Numbered from the stretch's first letter, positions 8,392 through 23,370 are shown. The stretch: DNA of 64,000 nucleotides from Salinivirgaceae bacterium (GCA_017474765.1 JAFVGW010000044.1:1-64000), one strand, 5' to 3'. Made by a program: numbers and translations. The notes: a model not told the origin generated them from the letters alone.

Positions 8392-8573
8392 GATTTAGGC
8401 AAAAAGGCATCAGACAAGGTATAAGTGACTATAAAATTACGAGTTACGAATTTTGAATTACGAACTAATTCCACTTAATCTATTCGCCATAAACCTTACA
8501 CATTAATCATTATACATTACACTGATTCAAATTCGCAGAAATCGCCTACATTTACGCGCTAAAATAAACGGAA

Positions 8574-9956
8574 ATGAAACGGACATTGATTCTATTTTTC
8601 GCCTTAATGGGCAGTTTATTGGCTAACAGCCAGCAACTTAACGTCAATTTCGACTATGCTGTTTATATGCTGTCCGACAAACGTTCGTATGTTGAGACCT
8701 ATCTGCTAATCGACGGGAAATCAGTTAACTACACTGTAAACGACGTTAATCTGGAATCGAAAATCGATGTGACAATGATTTTCAAAAACGCCGACGACCT
8801 GGTGGAATTCCGCCACTTTATTGTCGGCAACCCGCCCCTGCCCGACACCACCGAAATCTTTCCCGACTTTACTGATGTGCAGCGAATTTTCATTCCGCAG
8901 GGAATCTATAATTTCGAACTGAAAATCAAAGATTTGAATGCGTCGAAAGAAAATCAGAAAACCATCACCCGACACGAGATTATCGCCATCGATATTCCGC
9001 AGAAACAGGTGGCACTCAGCGGAATAGAACTTCTTGAGAGTTTCACTCCGAAACTTGAGCGCACCATCAACCTGAAAAACGGCTACGAATGCATTCCGTA
9101 CTGCCGCGACACCATATCGCAAGATGTTGATTTTCTGCGTTTTTACGTCGAACTTTACAATGTAGCCGCAGAACTTGACGGTCTTGGCTCCTGCAACGTA
9201 TATACCAGCATCCGCAACGCTCACTCTTTGCGCACCATGACAGGCCATTCGTCGAGCACTTCGGTTAACGCGCTGAATTACTATCAGTTCCTGAAAGAAA
9301 TAAACATTAAAAAGTTGCCTGCGGGCAATTATTTTCTGACTGTCGAGATTCAGGACAAATACAACAAAACGGTTGGTACGGCAACAAAATATTTTGAGCG
9401 CAAAAGTACCACCGCGGTGCTGAACGGCTACGCCCAAACGAACAAAACACTGCGCAACGCAGCAATGTACACAAGTGTTGACACATTGACTAACATTCTG
9501 AATGCCATGAAGATGCTGGCCGACAACACTGAAATTGAGACTCTTGACAAAGCCATTGCCGCTTCTGACATGATTCTGATGCAACAAACGCTGCACGACT
9601 TTTGGGCACAACGCAACCAGTTCGCACCTGAGAGCGCCCTCTCCGACTTCGTGAATCGCTTCAACGCCGCCAACAGCCAGAATTACAGCCCCGACCAGAC
9701 ACTGCTCATGCTGCGCTACGGATTCCCCAACACCATTGTGGACCGCACCGACGCTGCCAAACCGTTTGTTGTTTGGCACTATTACAAAATCGGCAACCTG
9801 ACAAACATCAAGTTTGTGTTCACGCCGCAAAATGGCAATCTGACACTTTTGCATAGCAATATGCCGTGCGAACGACAGGACGAAGGTTGGAAAACCGCGT
9901 TGTTCGCAAATGGCGAGCCAACGCAAAACGAAGCGGAAATATTTGAGGGACTGTGA
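8574..9956 (+). CDS. Exported GWxTD-domain-like protein
   Basis: A 460-residue protein with a signal peptide (LLANSQQ near 17-21). The N-terminal half is beta-rich and resembles the region preceding the GWxTD domain in Bacteroidota proteins. The C-terminal part has QTLLMLRYGFPNTIVDR and PFVVWHYYKIGNLTNIKFVF, matching the family pattern of a YGxPxxI turn followed by WxYxxxxxxxFxF. The diagnostic GWxTD pentapeptide is degenerate. Function is unknown for the family; it is likely periplasmic or outer-membrane associated. Confidence 0.6.
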   Translation: MKRTLILFFALMGSLLANSQQLNVNFDYAVYMLSDKRSYVETYLLIDGKSVNYTVNDVNLESKIDVTMIFKNADDLVEFRHFIVGNPPLPDTTEIFPDFTDVQRIFIPQGIYNFELKIKDLNASKENQKTITRHEIIAIDIPQKQVALSGIELLESFTPKLERTINLKNGYECIPYCRDTISQDVDFLRFYVELYNVAAELDGLGSCNVYTSIRNAHSLRTMTGHSSSTSVNALNYYQFLKEINIKKLPAGNYFLTVEIQDKYNKTVGTATKYFERKSTTAVLNGYAQTNKTLRNAAMYTSVDTLTNILNAMKMLADNTEIETLDKAIAASDMILMQQTLHDFWAQRNQFAPESALSDFVNRFNAANSQNYSPDQTLLMLRYGFPNTIVDRTDAAKPFVVWHYYKIGNLTNIKFVFTPQNGNLTLLHSNMPCERQDEGWKTALFANGEPTQNEAEIFEGL

Positions 9957-9957
9957 T

Positions 9958-10120
9958 TTAAAATTAGGATTTAGGATTTAGGATTTAGGATTTAGAAATT
10001 AGGAATCATTAATCATTAAACTCTAAACATTAATCATTACTCGAATTTACCTATTGTCCCATAACGATTCACCAATTCACCGATTCTCCGATTCACCAAT
10101 TCACCGCTTAAACAATTCAC
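9958..10120. repeat. ggattta and attcaccg tandem repeats
   Basis: About five 7-bp units of ttaggat occur at 9964-9996, then attcacc/gattcac units at 10065-10115, directly before the acyltransferase start. Confidence 0.75.
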
Positions 10121-10126
10121 CCCAAC

Positions 10127-11014
10127 ATGAACCCTTTGCAACTAATCGGCTACTACCTGACAATGCTTATCTTTCTGGCCGTCTGGATCCTTCCCAAACC
10201 GCTGCAACATCTGCTGGCATTGTTTATTTATGTACTTGTAGGTCATGTGCTGCGCTACCGCAAAAAAGTGATTATCACCAACTTAACAAAATCATTCCCC
10301 GAAAAAAGCCCAAAAGAGATTAACCGCATTGCTCGGCGCTACTATCGGCACTTGTCGTATATGATTATTGAAGCCATAAATCTCAGATTCTCACCAGGTA
10401 AGCGCATCGCTCGGTGTATGGGCGTGCAGAATCCTGAAGAGTTGCAAAAACTCATCGACAAAGACCGTAACGTGCTGATAATCTTGGGGCATTACGGCAA
10501 CTGGGAATACGGTTGCGCCAAGATTGCCAATTTCGACATCCGCACAACAGCGGTTTACAAGCGGTTAAGCAGCCCCATTTTTGAACGGTTCTATATGGAA
10601 ATGCGCTCAAAAACGGGCGTTGAGCCGATTGAGATGCGCGACACCATGCGCAAGATGGTTGAGATGCGCGACAGCGGCCGCCGCTTTGCCCTCTTGAGCG
10701 TCGCCGACCAAACCCCTACCCGCAGCCAAATCCACTACTGGCTGCCGTTTTTGAACCAAGACACTGGCGTTTTTGTCGGCCCCGAAAGGCTGGCAAAGAA
10801 ATTCGACATGGCTGTGCTCTATTGCGAGATTAAACGTTTGGGCTACAGCAAGTTCGACACCAAGTTGACACTTATCACCGAATCGCCCGCCACCGAACCC
10901 GAGCATGCCATCACCGACCGCTTCTACCAACTGCTGGAAGCCTCAATCCGCGAAGCACCCGAGAACTGGGTGTGGTCGCACAGAAGGTGGAAGCATCAAC
11001 GTGAAACCGTCTGA
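10127..11014 (+). CDS. Lipid A biosynthesis acyltransferase (LpxL/HtrB family)
   Basis: A 295-residue inner-membrane acyltransferase with one N-terminal membrane segment (about 8-40). The HX4E catalytic motif is visible as HYGNWE (about 125-130). A WVWSHRRWK block near the C-terminus is characteristic of LpxL/LpxM-type enzymes. These transfer an acyl chain from acyl-ACP to lipid A precursors. Bacteroidota usually carry one such gene for the penta-acylated lipid A. The ATG at 10127 is directly preceded by tandem repeats, with no clear promoter box. Confidence 0.85.
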   Translation: MNPLQLIGYYLTMLIFLAVWILPKPLQHLLALFIYVLVGHVLRYRKKVIITNLTKSFPEKSPKEINRIARRYYRHLSYMIIEAINLRFSPGKRIARCMGVQNPEELQKLIDKDRNVLIILGHYGNWEYGCAKIANFDIRTTAVYKRLSSPIFERFYMEMRSKTGVEPIEMRDTMRKMVEMRDSGRRFALLSVADQTPTRSQIHYWLPFLNQDTGVFVGPERLAKKFDMAVLYCEIKRLGYSKFDTKLTLITESPATEPEHAITDRFYQLLEASIREAPENWVWSHRRWKHQRETV

Positions 11015-11146
11015 TTGCAAACTTTCATTCTTATTCTATTCGCTTATTCGCGATAATTTCCACCACCCTCTAATAATTATAAGGGATTGTTTTATTGCTG
11101 CTGTAACAACTCTCACCCCGATATTCAGATGCTATAAGGCTGAAAA

Positions 11147-13162
11147 TCACCCTTTAAACTTTTCCGCCAGCACCTTCTGCAACTCAAACATTTCGTCGCG
11201 CAGGCGGGCGGCTTCCATAAAGTCGAGTTTGTCGGCAGCGCGTTCCATTTGCTTCTTGGTCTTGTCGATGGCCTTCTGCAGGGCTTCGCGGCTCATATAG
11301 GCCACAACAGGCTCGGCGGCAAGGTTCACCTTCTCGGGCTCGACGTAATACTGCGCGGCGGCGGTCTCGTCGGTGCCCACGGTGTGGCGCTTGGCCTTGA
11401 CAATCTGTGTTGGGGTGATGCCGTGCTCTTCGTTGTAGCGCAACTGCTTCTCGCGGCGGCGGTTGGTCTCGTCGATGGTGCGCTGCATTGAATCGGTGAT
11501 TTGGTCTGCATACATAATCACAAGGCCGTTCACGTTGCGGGCGGCGCGGCCTGCGGTCTGCGTCAGCGAGCGCTCGTTGCGCAGGAAGCCTTCCTTGTCG
11601 GCGTCCAGAATGGCCACAAGCGACACTTCGGGCAGGTCAAGACCTTCGCGCAGCAGATTCACGCCCACAAGCACGTCGAAAAGGCCATTGCGCAGGTCGT
11701 CAAGAATCTTCACGCGCTCAAGCGTGTCCACGTCGCTGTGGATGTAGTTCGACCGTATCCCCATACGAGTCAGGTATTTTTGCAACTCTTCGGCCATACG
11801 CTTGGTGAGCGTCGTCACAAGCACGCGCTCGTCTTTGGCGGCTCGTTTATTGATTTCGGCCACAAGGTCGTCAATCTGATTAAGGCTCGGACGCACGTCA
11901 ATCGGCGGGTCGAGAAGGCCTGTCGGGCGAATCACTTGGTCAACAATCACGCCGCCGCATTTCATTAGTTCGTAGTCGGCGGGCGTGGCGCTCACATACA
12001 CGGTCTGGCCCGTCAGCGCTTCAAACTCGTCGAACTTGAGCGGACGGTTGTCGAGCGCGGCAGGCAGGCGGAATCCGTATTCCACAAGGTTTTCCTTGCG
12101 CGAGCGGTCGCCGCCGAACATTGCGTGAATCTGCGGCACGGTGACGTGACTTTCGTCGATGACCGTGATGAAATCTTTCGGGAAATAATCGAGCAGACAG
12201 AACGGACGAGTGCCCGCCGCGCGCCCGTCGAAATAGCGCGAATAGTTCTCAATTCCTGGGCAGTGCCCCAATTCGCGTATCATTTCAAGGTCGTAGTTCA
12301 CGCGCTCGTCGAGCCGTTTGGCTTCAAGGTGCTTGCCGATGCTCTTGAAATATTCAACCTGCGCCACAAGGTCGTCCTGAATCATACGGATGGCCTGTTG
12401 GATGCGCGTTTGCGTTGTCACGAAGATGTTTGCGGGGTAGATGGAAACCTGCTCGGGGCGGTCGATGACGCTGCCGTTCAGCGGGTCGAAAACTTCGATT
12501 TGGTCAATCTCGTCGCCCCAAAACATTAGGCGGTAGGCCGAATCGCCGTAGGCAAGATAGACGTCGACCGTGTCGCCCTTCACACGGAACGTGCCGCGGC
12601 TAAAATCCACTTCGTTGCGCGAGTAGAGCGCGTCGACAAGGCGGCGCAGCAGTTGGTTTCGGCCAACGTTTTCGCCCACCTTCACGCTGATGCTGTTGCT
12701 GTAGAAATCGTCGGGGTTGCCGATGCCGTAAAGGCACGACACGGACGAAACCACAATCACGTCGCGGCGGCCCGACAGCAGCGACGACGTGGTGTGCAGA
12801 CGCAGTTTCTCAATCTCGTCGTTGATGCTCAAATCCTTCTCAATGTAGGTGTCCGTCACGGGAATGTAGGCTTCGGGCTGATAGTAGTCGTAGTACGAGA
12901 CAAAATACTCGACCGCATTGTTCGGGAAAAACTCTTTGAACTCGCTGTAGAGTTGCGCTGCGAGCGTCTTGTTGTGGCTCAGAATGAGCGCTGGACGCTG
13001 TGCCTGCTCAATCATATTGGCAATGGTGAACGTCTTGCCCGAACCCGTCACGCCAAGCAGCGTCTGAAACTGCTGGCCGCTGTTCAGGCCGTCCACAAGT
13101 TGCCTGATGGCTTGCGGCTGGTCGCCCGTAGGCTTGAATGGCGAGTTAATCTCGAACGGCAT
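11147..13162 (-). CDS. uvrB: UvrABC excision nuclease subunit UvrB
   Basis: A 671-residue DNA repair helicase-like ATPase that verifies damage with UvrA and recruits UvrC. The Walker A motif GVTGSGKT is at about 38-45, with the beta-hairpin region [12 protein letters not shown], helicase motifs including [11 protein letters not shown], and [13 protein letters not shown] motif VI. A C-terminal UVR domain (about 630-665) binds UvrC. Length and start ([19 protein letters not shown]) are standard. It is a single gene, flanked upstream by gaaggattg and gtctgat repeats. Confidence 0.97.
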   Translation of the reverse strand: MPFEINSPFKPTGDQPQAIRQLVDGLNSGQQFQTLLGVTGSGKTFTIANMIEQAQRPALILSHNKTLAAQLYSEFKEFFPNNAVEYFVSYYDYYQPEAYIPVTDTYIEKDLSINDEIEKLRLHTTSSLLSGRRDVIVVSSVSCLYGIGNPDDFYSNSISVKVGENVGRNQLLRRLVDALYSRNEVDFSRGTFRVKGDTVDVYLAYGDSAYRLMFWGDEIDQIEVFDPLNGSVIDRPEQVSIYPANIFVTTQTRIQQAIRMIQDDLVAQVEYFKSIGKHLEAKRLDERVNYDLEMIRELGHCPGIENYSRYFDGRAAGTRPFCLLDYFPKDFITVIDESHVTVPQIHAMFGGDRSRKENLVEYGFRLPAALDNRPLKFDEFEALTGQTVYVSATPADYELMKCGGVIVDQVIRPTGLLDPPIDVRPSLNQIDDLVAEINKRAAKDERVLVTTLTKRMAEELQKYLTRMGIRSNYIHSDVDTLERVKILDDLRNGLFDVLVGVNLLREGLDLPEVSLVAILDADKEGFLRNERSLTQTAGRAARNVNGLVIMYADQITDSMQRTIDETNRRREKQLRYNEEHGITPTQIVKAKRHTVGTDETAAAQYYVEPEKVNLAAEPVVAYMSREALQKAIDKTKKQMERAADKLDFMEAARLRDEMFELQKVLAEKFKG

Positions 13163-13260
13163 TTATTGAAGGATTGAAGGATTGAATAACTGAAGGATTG
13201 AAAATATAATTGTCTGATGTCTGTATCTGTAGTCTGATGTCTGTAGTCTGATGTCAAAAA
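13163..13260. repeat. gaaggattg and gtctgatgtct tandem repeats
   Basis: Three or four units of tgaaggattg (13166-13200) followed by gtctgat/gtctgta units (13212-13255). They fill the gap upstream of uvrB. Confidence 0.75.
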
Positions 13261-13288
13261 CTAAACTTCTAAACTTTCTCAACCTTCT

Positions 13289-14323
13289 CTACTTCTTATA
13301 AAAAATCATATAAACAGGATAGTGGTCGCTATATCCGCCGTAGTATTTGCCTGAATATGAGCGCGAAGGGGCGATGTCGCCATTGCTTTCCTTAAAACTG
13401 ATGAAGTCGGGCGCAAAGATGTAGCCCGTGTTCTCATACAGGCGGAAACCCTTGGTGCGGGTGAGCAGCGGATTGCTCACAATCAAGTTGTCGAGCATTG
13501 AGTATTCGCCTTTGTAGTAATAAGTTCCGCTGCCGAACTTGCCTTTGTTCTTCTGCTGCAACGCATACATAATATTGTTCAGACGGCTGTATTGGCTCGG
13601 CTCTTTGGCTTGCAGAATCTCATAGACGCTCTCGTCGCTCGGCTCGTCGTTTAAGTCGCCCATTATCAGTATGTTGCATTGCGGCTCAGCCTTGATGAGC
13701 GAATCGGTTATCTCTTTCAGACGGTCGGCGCATTGTGTGCGTTTGTTTTCGGTCTGCTGCTTACCGCCAACCCTTGATGGCCAATGATTTACAAAGATGT
13801 GCAGAGTCTCTTTATCGACCATTCCCTTCACATACAGAATGTCGCGTGTTGTCTGTCCCGACGGGCGCAGTTTGACGCGAATGGCGCGATGCGATAAATA
13901 TTTGAATGTCTTTGGGTTATACAGCAGTCCGCAGTCGATTCCGCGGTTGTCGGTGCCTTCCTCAAGAATGCACTCATAACCAGCCGCCTTGATGGCTTCC
14001 TGTGACGCCAAATCTTTAAGCACTTCAATGTTTTCGGCCTCAATAATACCCACAATATCAGGAAATTGGCTCTTGTCAGGATTGACAGCGGCAATCACCT
14101 CGGCCAAATGATTCAACTTGGTGTGATAGCGTTCCGAAGTCCATTTTTTCTTGCCGCCAGGTGTGAACTCAACGTCGTCCTTGCCTGCAGTGTCGAGCGT
14201 ATCAAACAGATTCTCAACATTGTAACTCATTGCCGTAAAGAACGTTTTGCTGTTCCATTTTGCGGGTTGTGCTGCGGCGCTCAAACCAGCCGTCAGCAGA
14301 ATAAAAGTGAAAATGCGTTTCAT
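13289..14323 (-). CDS. Exported endonuclease/exonuclease/phosphatase family protein
   Basis: A 344-residue protein with a signal peptide (MKRIFTFILLTAGLSAAAQ). Motifs of the EEP fold are present: MSYNVENLFDT, GIIEAEN, NHWPSR, MGDLNDEPSD and a C-terminal SDHYPVY. The His/Asp/Asn residues needed for metal-dependent phosphodiester cleavage are intact. Export suggests an extracellular or periplasmic nuclease or phosphatase, for example in phosphate or nucleotide scavenging. I use the ATG at 14323 because a -7 box lies just upstream; the longer frame would cover it. Confidence 0.85.
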   Translation of the reverse strand: MKRIFTFILLTAGLSAAAQPAKWNSKTFFTAMSYNVENLFDTLDTAGKDDVEFTPGGKKKWTSERYHTKLNHLAEVIAAVNPDKSQFPDIVGIIEAENIEVLKDLASQEAIKAAGYECILEEGTDNRGIDCGLLYNPKTFKYLSHRAIRVKLRPSGQTTRDILYVKGMVDKETLHIFVNHWPSRVGGKQQTENKRTQCADRLKEITDSLIKAEPQCNILIMGDLNDEPSDESVYEILQAKEPSQYSRLNNIMYALQQKNKGKFGSGTYYYKGEYSMLDNLIVSNPLLTRTKGFRLYENTGYIFAPDFISFKESNGDIAPSRSYSGKYYGGYSDHYPVYMIFYKK

Positions 14324-14341
14324 ATCTTTAAAAATAAAGTA

Positions 14342-14349
14342 CAAATATA
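14342..14349 (-). promoter_or_regulatory. -7 box for the EEP nuclease
   Basis: TATATTTG on the minus strand, about 19 bases before the ATG. Confidence 0.55.
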
Positions 14350-14417
14350 GCGTGCGGCGACCATATATCTTGCGCAAAAGGCAAAAAATTGGAAGGAGTG
14401 GGGGATTACGCTCTATT

Positions 14418-14933
14418 TCAATAAATTAAAGGGCTTCCGTCTGATGAAAAACAGATTTTGTAATTCATTGAAAATCTTTCCCCAGTGTCCGAAACAAACT
14501 CCTTATCCATTGATATATAGTCGATTCCGTCATAATTTAAATCGCCGTTTTTCTCATAATATCGACAGAATGCAACAAAGTTGTAGTAGTTTGCAACCGA
14601 TTCGTTCTTGCTGTTAATCAGGACTCTAAATCGGAAAAACCGCGGTTTTTGAGGTTTCTCGCACAGAAACCATTGCGTGCCCGACAAAAGACGGATGTAA
14701 GAACTGTCTTTAACTTGCGTGACTTTCTGATGTCCGCTTTCGCCGTTTTCCGTTGATTTTGAGAGTAAAAACCGCAATTCGTCCAGTTTGGTCCGTTGGT
14801 TGATTCTTGCCTGAACTTTTTTGACTGTGCTGCTGCTGACATACGATTTTCTGAAATCAAGATTTTGAGCGTTTGAAACCGTTGCTCCAAACAAACTGAT
14901 TATCAGTACAATGAGTAATGCGGTGCGATTCAT
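14418..14933 (-). CDS. Hypothetical exported protein
   Basis: A 171-residue protein with a signal peptide (cleavage near SNAQ, residue 23). The mature part is basic at its start (KVQARINQRTKLDELRFLLSKS) and beta-rich later. I recognise no domain. It lies 94 bases upstream of the EEP nuclease on the same strand and has its own promoter box, so an operon is possible but not required. Confidence 0.6.
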   Translation of the reverse strand: MNRTALLIVLIISLFGATVSNAQNLDFRKSYVSSSTVKKVQARINQRTKLDELRFLLSKSTENGESGHQKVTQVKDSSYIRLLSGTQWFLCEKPQKPRFFRFRVLINSKNESVANYYNFVAFCRYYEKNGDLNYDGIDYISMDKEFVSDTGERFSMNYKICFSSDGSPLIY

Positions 14934-14950
14934 AATTGCAAAAACAAAAG

Positions 14951-14958
14951 CAAATTTA
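14951..14958 (-). promoter_or_regulatory. -7 box for the 14418-14933 gene
   Basis: TAAATTTG on the minus strand, 18 bases before the ATG. Confidence 0.5.
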
Positions 14959-15029
14959 GGATAATCGGTGAATTGCCGAATCGATTTTGGTCTTTTGCCG
15001 AATTGTTAAATTCATATATTCTCTAACCT

Positions 15030-15068
15030 AGAACACAGATAACACAGATTGAACTGATTTACACAGAT
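15030..15068. repeat. acacagat repeat
   Basis: Three acacagat units (gaacacagataacacagatt, then ttacacagattt) lie directly after the CoiA-like gene stop. Confidence 0.6.
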
Positions 15069-15737
15069 TTATTTTGCAATAATGTATTTGGGCATATGTA
15101 TATTTAAAAATCCAATAAATTGCTTGTCTTCGCGGTAGTATTTGCATTGTTTGGCTTGTATCTGTTCTGGATATTGAGGAGTCCCGTATTTTTTATATAG
15201 CCAACAAAACTTATCAATACTCCAGTAATTATCAATATCTTTATAATGTTTACAAAAAAGACAAAAACCTTTTATAGCATTGTGTTGTATGGCAAGTAAC
15301 TTCCCATAAAAATGGATGGAGTATATCTTAATCTTACATTCCCCGATAATTACTTCAAAAATAGTTTGGGGATATTTCTTCTTTGGTAGTGTGTCACAAG
15401 AAATCGGTTCAACATAATAATTACCATCTTCAAATAAATAGAATCTATTTGTTTTAATGTTCCTGATAGGTTCTATTTCTGTTGATACCCTTTTAAATCC
15501 ATAGAACTTGGCAAAACCGATATTGTCTGTATCTTTCTTTGCGTTATATTTTTCAGTTAATGTGGTTTTTAGCAAATTCTCTATATCCTTTTCGTTCCGA
15601 ATGCGTAATTCAATAATACGGTTACCAGATTCTATTTTCTCCTTTTCACATTTATGAGTAACTTGTATTTCTATCAAAATAGGGGTTATTTCTCTTTTTG
15701 TTGAGTTTTTTGTAGAAGGTCTGCCTTGTAGTTTCAT
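15069..15737 (-). pseudogene. CoiA-like protein, C-terminal part (broken gene)
   Basis: A 222-residue frame that begins inside the previous gene's stop (ATGA overlap). The segment TPILIEIQVTHKCEKEKI followed by GNRIIELRI is the nuclease-like core expected to continue the CoiA-type protein coded just upstream. Later cysteine pairs (FCLFCKHY, FCWLY, QCKYY) resemble the C-terminal zinc region of Bacteroidota CoiA-like proteins. The ~20 residues before TPILIE do not fit the family, whereas the other frame reads NYKADLL there. This implies a -1 shift near 15705-15715. It could be a separately translated chain, but a damaged single gene of about 364 residues is more likely. Confidence 0.6.
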
Positions 15738-16162
15738 ATGTTTTGTTCTACTTCACACGTATCATAATACTTTTTCAAATCATAAGTTAGAGGTTCTGAT
15801 TCTTTGCAACACTTATTTTCATCGAAGAATATGCATTTCGATTTAAACGAACAACATTCTGTATTTTTGTAATAACAAATCTCAAATTTATCAGAATCGT
15901 CAAACTTCTTTTTTATTAGATATTTAGACAATAGATGAATGTATGTTTCATAGCATTGTTCGTCATTTCCTTTGTGTGCAAAGTGCCATTCTCGGATTTT
16001 TCCTCTTCTTGGAATCATCATTGAACCACAACTCATACAATGATATGTGTGAAGATTTTTATCTTCATCAGAAACATTGTCAATACAAACAGTTTTGTCT
16101 TGTTCATCAAGTGCGTAGTGGTATTTGATACAATCAGCCATAAAAAACAATGCATTTTTCAT
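15734..16162 (-). pseudogene. CoiA-like protein, N-terminal part (broken gene)
   Basis: A 142-residue frame with the N-terminal zinc-finger and HFAHK region of competence-protein-CoiA-like proteins: YHCMSCGSMMIPRRGKIREWHFAHK followed by CYETYIHLLSKYLIKKKF. It ends with TCEVEQNI and a TGA. The same frame after the TGA reads NYKADLLQK, which matches the family's continuation (F/YKADLLL), so the stop looks like a lesion. Base composition is clearly more AT-rich than in neighbouring genes, which suggests acquisition by transfer. CoiA-like proteins are linked to DNA uptake or defence, and no partner gene is nearby. Confidence 0.65.
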
Positions 16163-16219
16163 TCAAACGTAAAAATAAAACAAATAACTTGGCCATTATT
16201 ATCTTGAAATTATAAGTAT

Positions 16220-18295
16220 ATGAACATCAAATCATTAGCAATTATGGCATTAGCAGCAACTGCCACGGCGTGCAGCACGGGCGATGGACCGATTATCGGC
16301 CGCAGCCAACTGAAAATCGAAAACCGACGGATGTCGCCCGAAGCCTTGTGGGCACTTGGGCGCCTTGCCGATGCGCAAGTCAGTCCCGACGGAACACGGG
16401 TGCTCTACGGCGTCACCTACTACAGCGTTGAGCAGAACAAGGGCAACCGCGAGATTTTCGTTGTCAACACCGACGGCACGGGCAACAAGCAGATAACCCT
16501 TTCGGCCAAAAGCGAGTACGGCGCCAAATGGGTGAAGGGGGGCAGCCGCGTGGCTTTCCTTTCTTCGGAGAGCGGCTCGATGCAGGTTTGGGAGATGAAC
16601 CCCGACGGCACCAACCGCACGCAGGTGACCAACCACGAAGGCGGTGTTTCGGACTTCCTTTATGCGCCCGACGACTCGAAAATCCTTTTCATTGCCGACG
16701 TCAAATACGGCCAGCGCACAGTTGATGTCTATCCCGACCTGCCCAAATCGTCGGGGCGGATAATCGACGACCTGATGTTCAAGCACTGGGACGAGTGGGT
16801 TGAAACCGTTCCGCACCCGTTCCTGGTTGATTACGACGGAGTTAAGACCACCAACGAGCGCGATATTCTCGAAGGCGAGCCTTACGAGTGCCCAATGAAG
16901 CCGTTTGGCGGCGTGGAGCAAATCGCCTTCTCGCCCGACAGCAAGACCATTGCCTACACCTGCCGGAAAAAGACAGGCCTTGAGTACGCAATATCAACAA
17001 ATTCAGATATTTACCTTTACGATATCGCGGCAGCGAAAACCGTCAAAAACCTGACCGAAGGAATGATGGGCTACGATATTAACCCCGCTTTCTCGCCCGA
17101 TGGCACGCTGATGGCCTTCCAAAGTATGGAGCGCGACGGCTGCGAGTCGGACAAGAACCGCCTGATGGTCATTGAGTTAGCCACTGGCCAACGCACCGAT
17201 GTAAGCGAAGGCTGGGACCAAAGCGTCGAGCAGTTTGCCTGGAACACCGATGGCCGCAGCATTTACCTGATTAGTTGTCAGCACGGTACTATCCAAATCT
17301 ACAATACCGACATTAAATCGAAGATATTCAAGCAGATAACCACTGGCCAGCACGACTATGAATCGGTTGCCGTGGCAGGCGACAAACTGGTGGCTGTGCG
17401 TCACTCGATGAGCGCGCCAAACGACATTTACGTGGTTGACCCCGTCGGCGGAAGCCAGCAGCAAATCACTTTCGAGAACAAGCCGCTGCTCGACCAGATG
17501 GACTTTGGCCGCGTTGAGGAGCGTTGGATGCCCACTGTCGATGGCCAGCAGATGCACGTGTGGGTTATCTATCCGCCAAAATTCGACCCGAAAAAGAAAT
17601 ACCCGACTCTGCTCTACTGCGAAGGCGGTCCGCAAAGTCCTGTAAGTCAGTTCTGGAGTTACCGTTGGAACTTCCAGATAATGGCCGCCAACGATTATAT
17701 TATTGTTGCGCCCAACCGCCGCGGCTTGTACGGCTTCGGCAGCGAGTGGCTCGAGGAGATTAGCGGCGACTACGGCGGCCTGTGTATGAAGGATTATTTC
17801 ACGGCTATCGACACCTACAGCCGCGAGCCGTGGGTTGACACCGACCATTTGGGCTGCGTGGGCGCAAGTTTCGGCGGATATTCGGTTTACTGGATTGCTG
17901 GCCACCACGAGAAGCGCTTCAAGGCCTTCATTGCCCACGACGGAATGTTCAACTTTGAGCAGCAGTATCTTGAGACCGAAGAGATGTGGTTTGAGAATCA
18001 CGACATTGGCGGTCCCTTCTGGGACAAGACCAACGAAGTGGCACAACGCTCGTACGCCAACTCCCCGCATTTATTTGTGGATAAATGGGATACGCCCATT
18101 CTGTGCATTCACGGCGAGAAGGACTACCGCATTCTGGCTTCACAGGGAATGGCGGCCTTTGCGGCGGCCAAACTGCGTGGCGTGCCTGCCGAACTGCTCA
18201 TCTTCCCCGACGAGAACCACTGGGTTCTGCAACCGCAGAACGGAATCCTTTGGCAGCGGACGTTCTTTGCGTGGCTGGATAAATGGTTGAAGTAA
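16220..18295 (+). CDS. S9 family prolyl-oligopeptidase lipoprotein
   Basis: A 691-residue serine peptidase. An N-terminal lipobox (ATACST, Cys18) indicates a lipoprotein. Residues ~40-430 form a WD40-like beta-propeller (repeats such as IAFSPDSKTIAYTC and NPAFSPDGTLMAF). The catalytic alpha/beta-hydrolase domain holds GASFGGYS (nucleophile Ser), HGEKDYR (Asp) and DENHW (His). The architecture matches the dipeptidyl-peptidase IV/acylaminoacyl-peptidase branch of S9. It probably releases dipeptides or short peptides at the cell envelope for asaccharolytic growth. It is divergent from the CoiA-like gene across a 57-base gap. Confidence 0.92.
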   Translation: MNIKSLAIMALAATATACSTGDGPIIGRSQLKIENRRMSPEALWALGRLADAQVSPDGTRVLYGVTYYSVEQNKGNREIFVVNTDGTGNKQITLSAKSEYGAKWVKGGSRVAFLSSESGSMQVWEMNPDGTNRTQVTNHEGGVSDFLYAPDDSKILFIADVKYGQRTVDVYPDLPKSSGRIIDDLMFKHWDEWVETVPHPFLVDYDGVKTTNERDILEGEPYECPMKPFGGVEQIAFSPDSKTIAYTCRKKTGLEYAISTNSDIYLYDIAAAKTVKNLTEGMMGYDINPAFSPDGTLMAFQSMERDGCESDKNRLMVIELATGQRTDVSEGWDQSVEQFAWNTDGRSIYLISCQHGTIQIYNTDIKSKIFKQITTGQHDYESVAVAGDKLVAVRHSMSAPNDIYVVDPVGGSQQQITFENKPLLDQMDFGRVEERWMPTVDGQQMHVWVIYPPKFDPKKKYPTLLYCEGGPQSPVSQFWSYRWNFQIMAANDYIIVAPNRRGLYGFGSEWLEEISGDYGGLCMKDYFTAIDTYSREPWVDTDHLGCVGASFGGYSVYWIAGHHEKRFKAFIAHDGMFNFEQQYLETEEMWFENHDIGGPFWDKTNEVAQRSYANSPHLFVDKWDTPILCIHGEKDYRILASQGMAAFAAAKLRGVPAELLIFPDENHWVLQPQNGILWQRTFFAWLDKWLK

Positions 18296-18296
18296 T

Positions 18297-18362
18297 TAGA
18301 ATGTAGGATTTAGGATTTAGGATTTAGGTTTTAGGTTTTAGGTTTTAGGAATTAGGAATTAA
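18297..18362. repeat. ggattta/ggtttta tandem repeat
   Basis: About seven 7-bp units (taggatt x3, taggttt x3, taggaat x2) directly after the S9 peptidase stop. Confidence 0.8.
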
Positions 18363-18376
18363 TTATTTGGATTTTG

Positions 18377-18402
18377 GGGGCGAAAATTTCGCCCCTTTTT
18401 TA
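18377..18402 (+). terminator. Terminator after the S9 peptidase
   Basis: ggggcga/tcgcccc stem with a T-run, the same element type as at 3831-3862. Confidence 0.75.
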
Positions 18403-18477
18403 TTGCGTCTCTCCTATCCTGCCTATTTCCAAATCATTTTACCTCGCTTCCACCAATTTTCCGCCAATAAGAGCCAC

Positions 18478-18515
18478 AAAAAAAGGCCCCAACCTCACGG
18501 CTGTAGCCTTTTCTA
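18478..18515 (-). terminator. Terminator of the fibre gene
   Basis: On the minus strand aaaaggc is followed 20 bases later by gcctttttttt, a short stem plus T-run 25 bases after the stop codon. Confidence 0.6.
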
Positions 18516-18537
18516 CTTATGAAACGATTTTCCTCTC

Positions 18538-23295
<4,758 letters not shown>

Positions 23296-23362
23296 AGTAT
23301 TTTTTGTGTTTTTATGGTTTTGATTATATGACCAAATGGGTTGATGCTAAAATTCATCGAAA

Positions 23363-23370
23363 CAAAGTTA
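23363..23370 (-). promoter_or_regulatory. -7 box for the fibre gene
   Basis: TAACTTTG on the minus strand, about 68 bases before the ATG at 23295. The rest of the 355-base gap (23296-23650) shows no gene and no other strong signal apart from a weak TATATTTA box at 23601-23608 on the plus strand. Confidence 0.5.

Noticed and set aside
8721..9926. 401-codon frame antisense to the GWxTD-like gene
   Set aside because: No recognisable domain, and the sense protein has a signal peptide and family motifs.
17177..18070. 297-codon frame antisense to the S9 peptidase catalytic domain
   Set aside because: It overlaps the catalytic motifs of a clear S9 peptidase.
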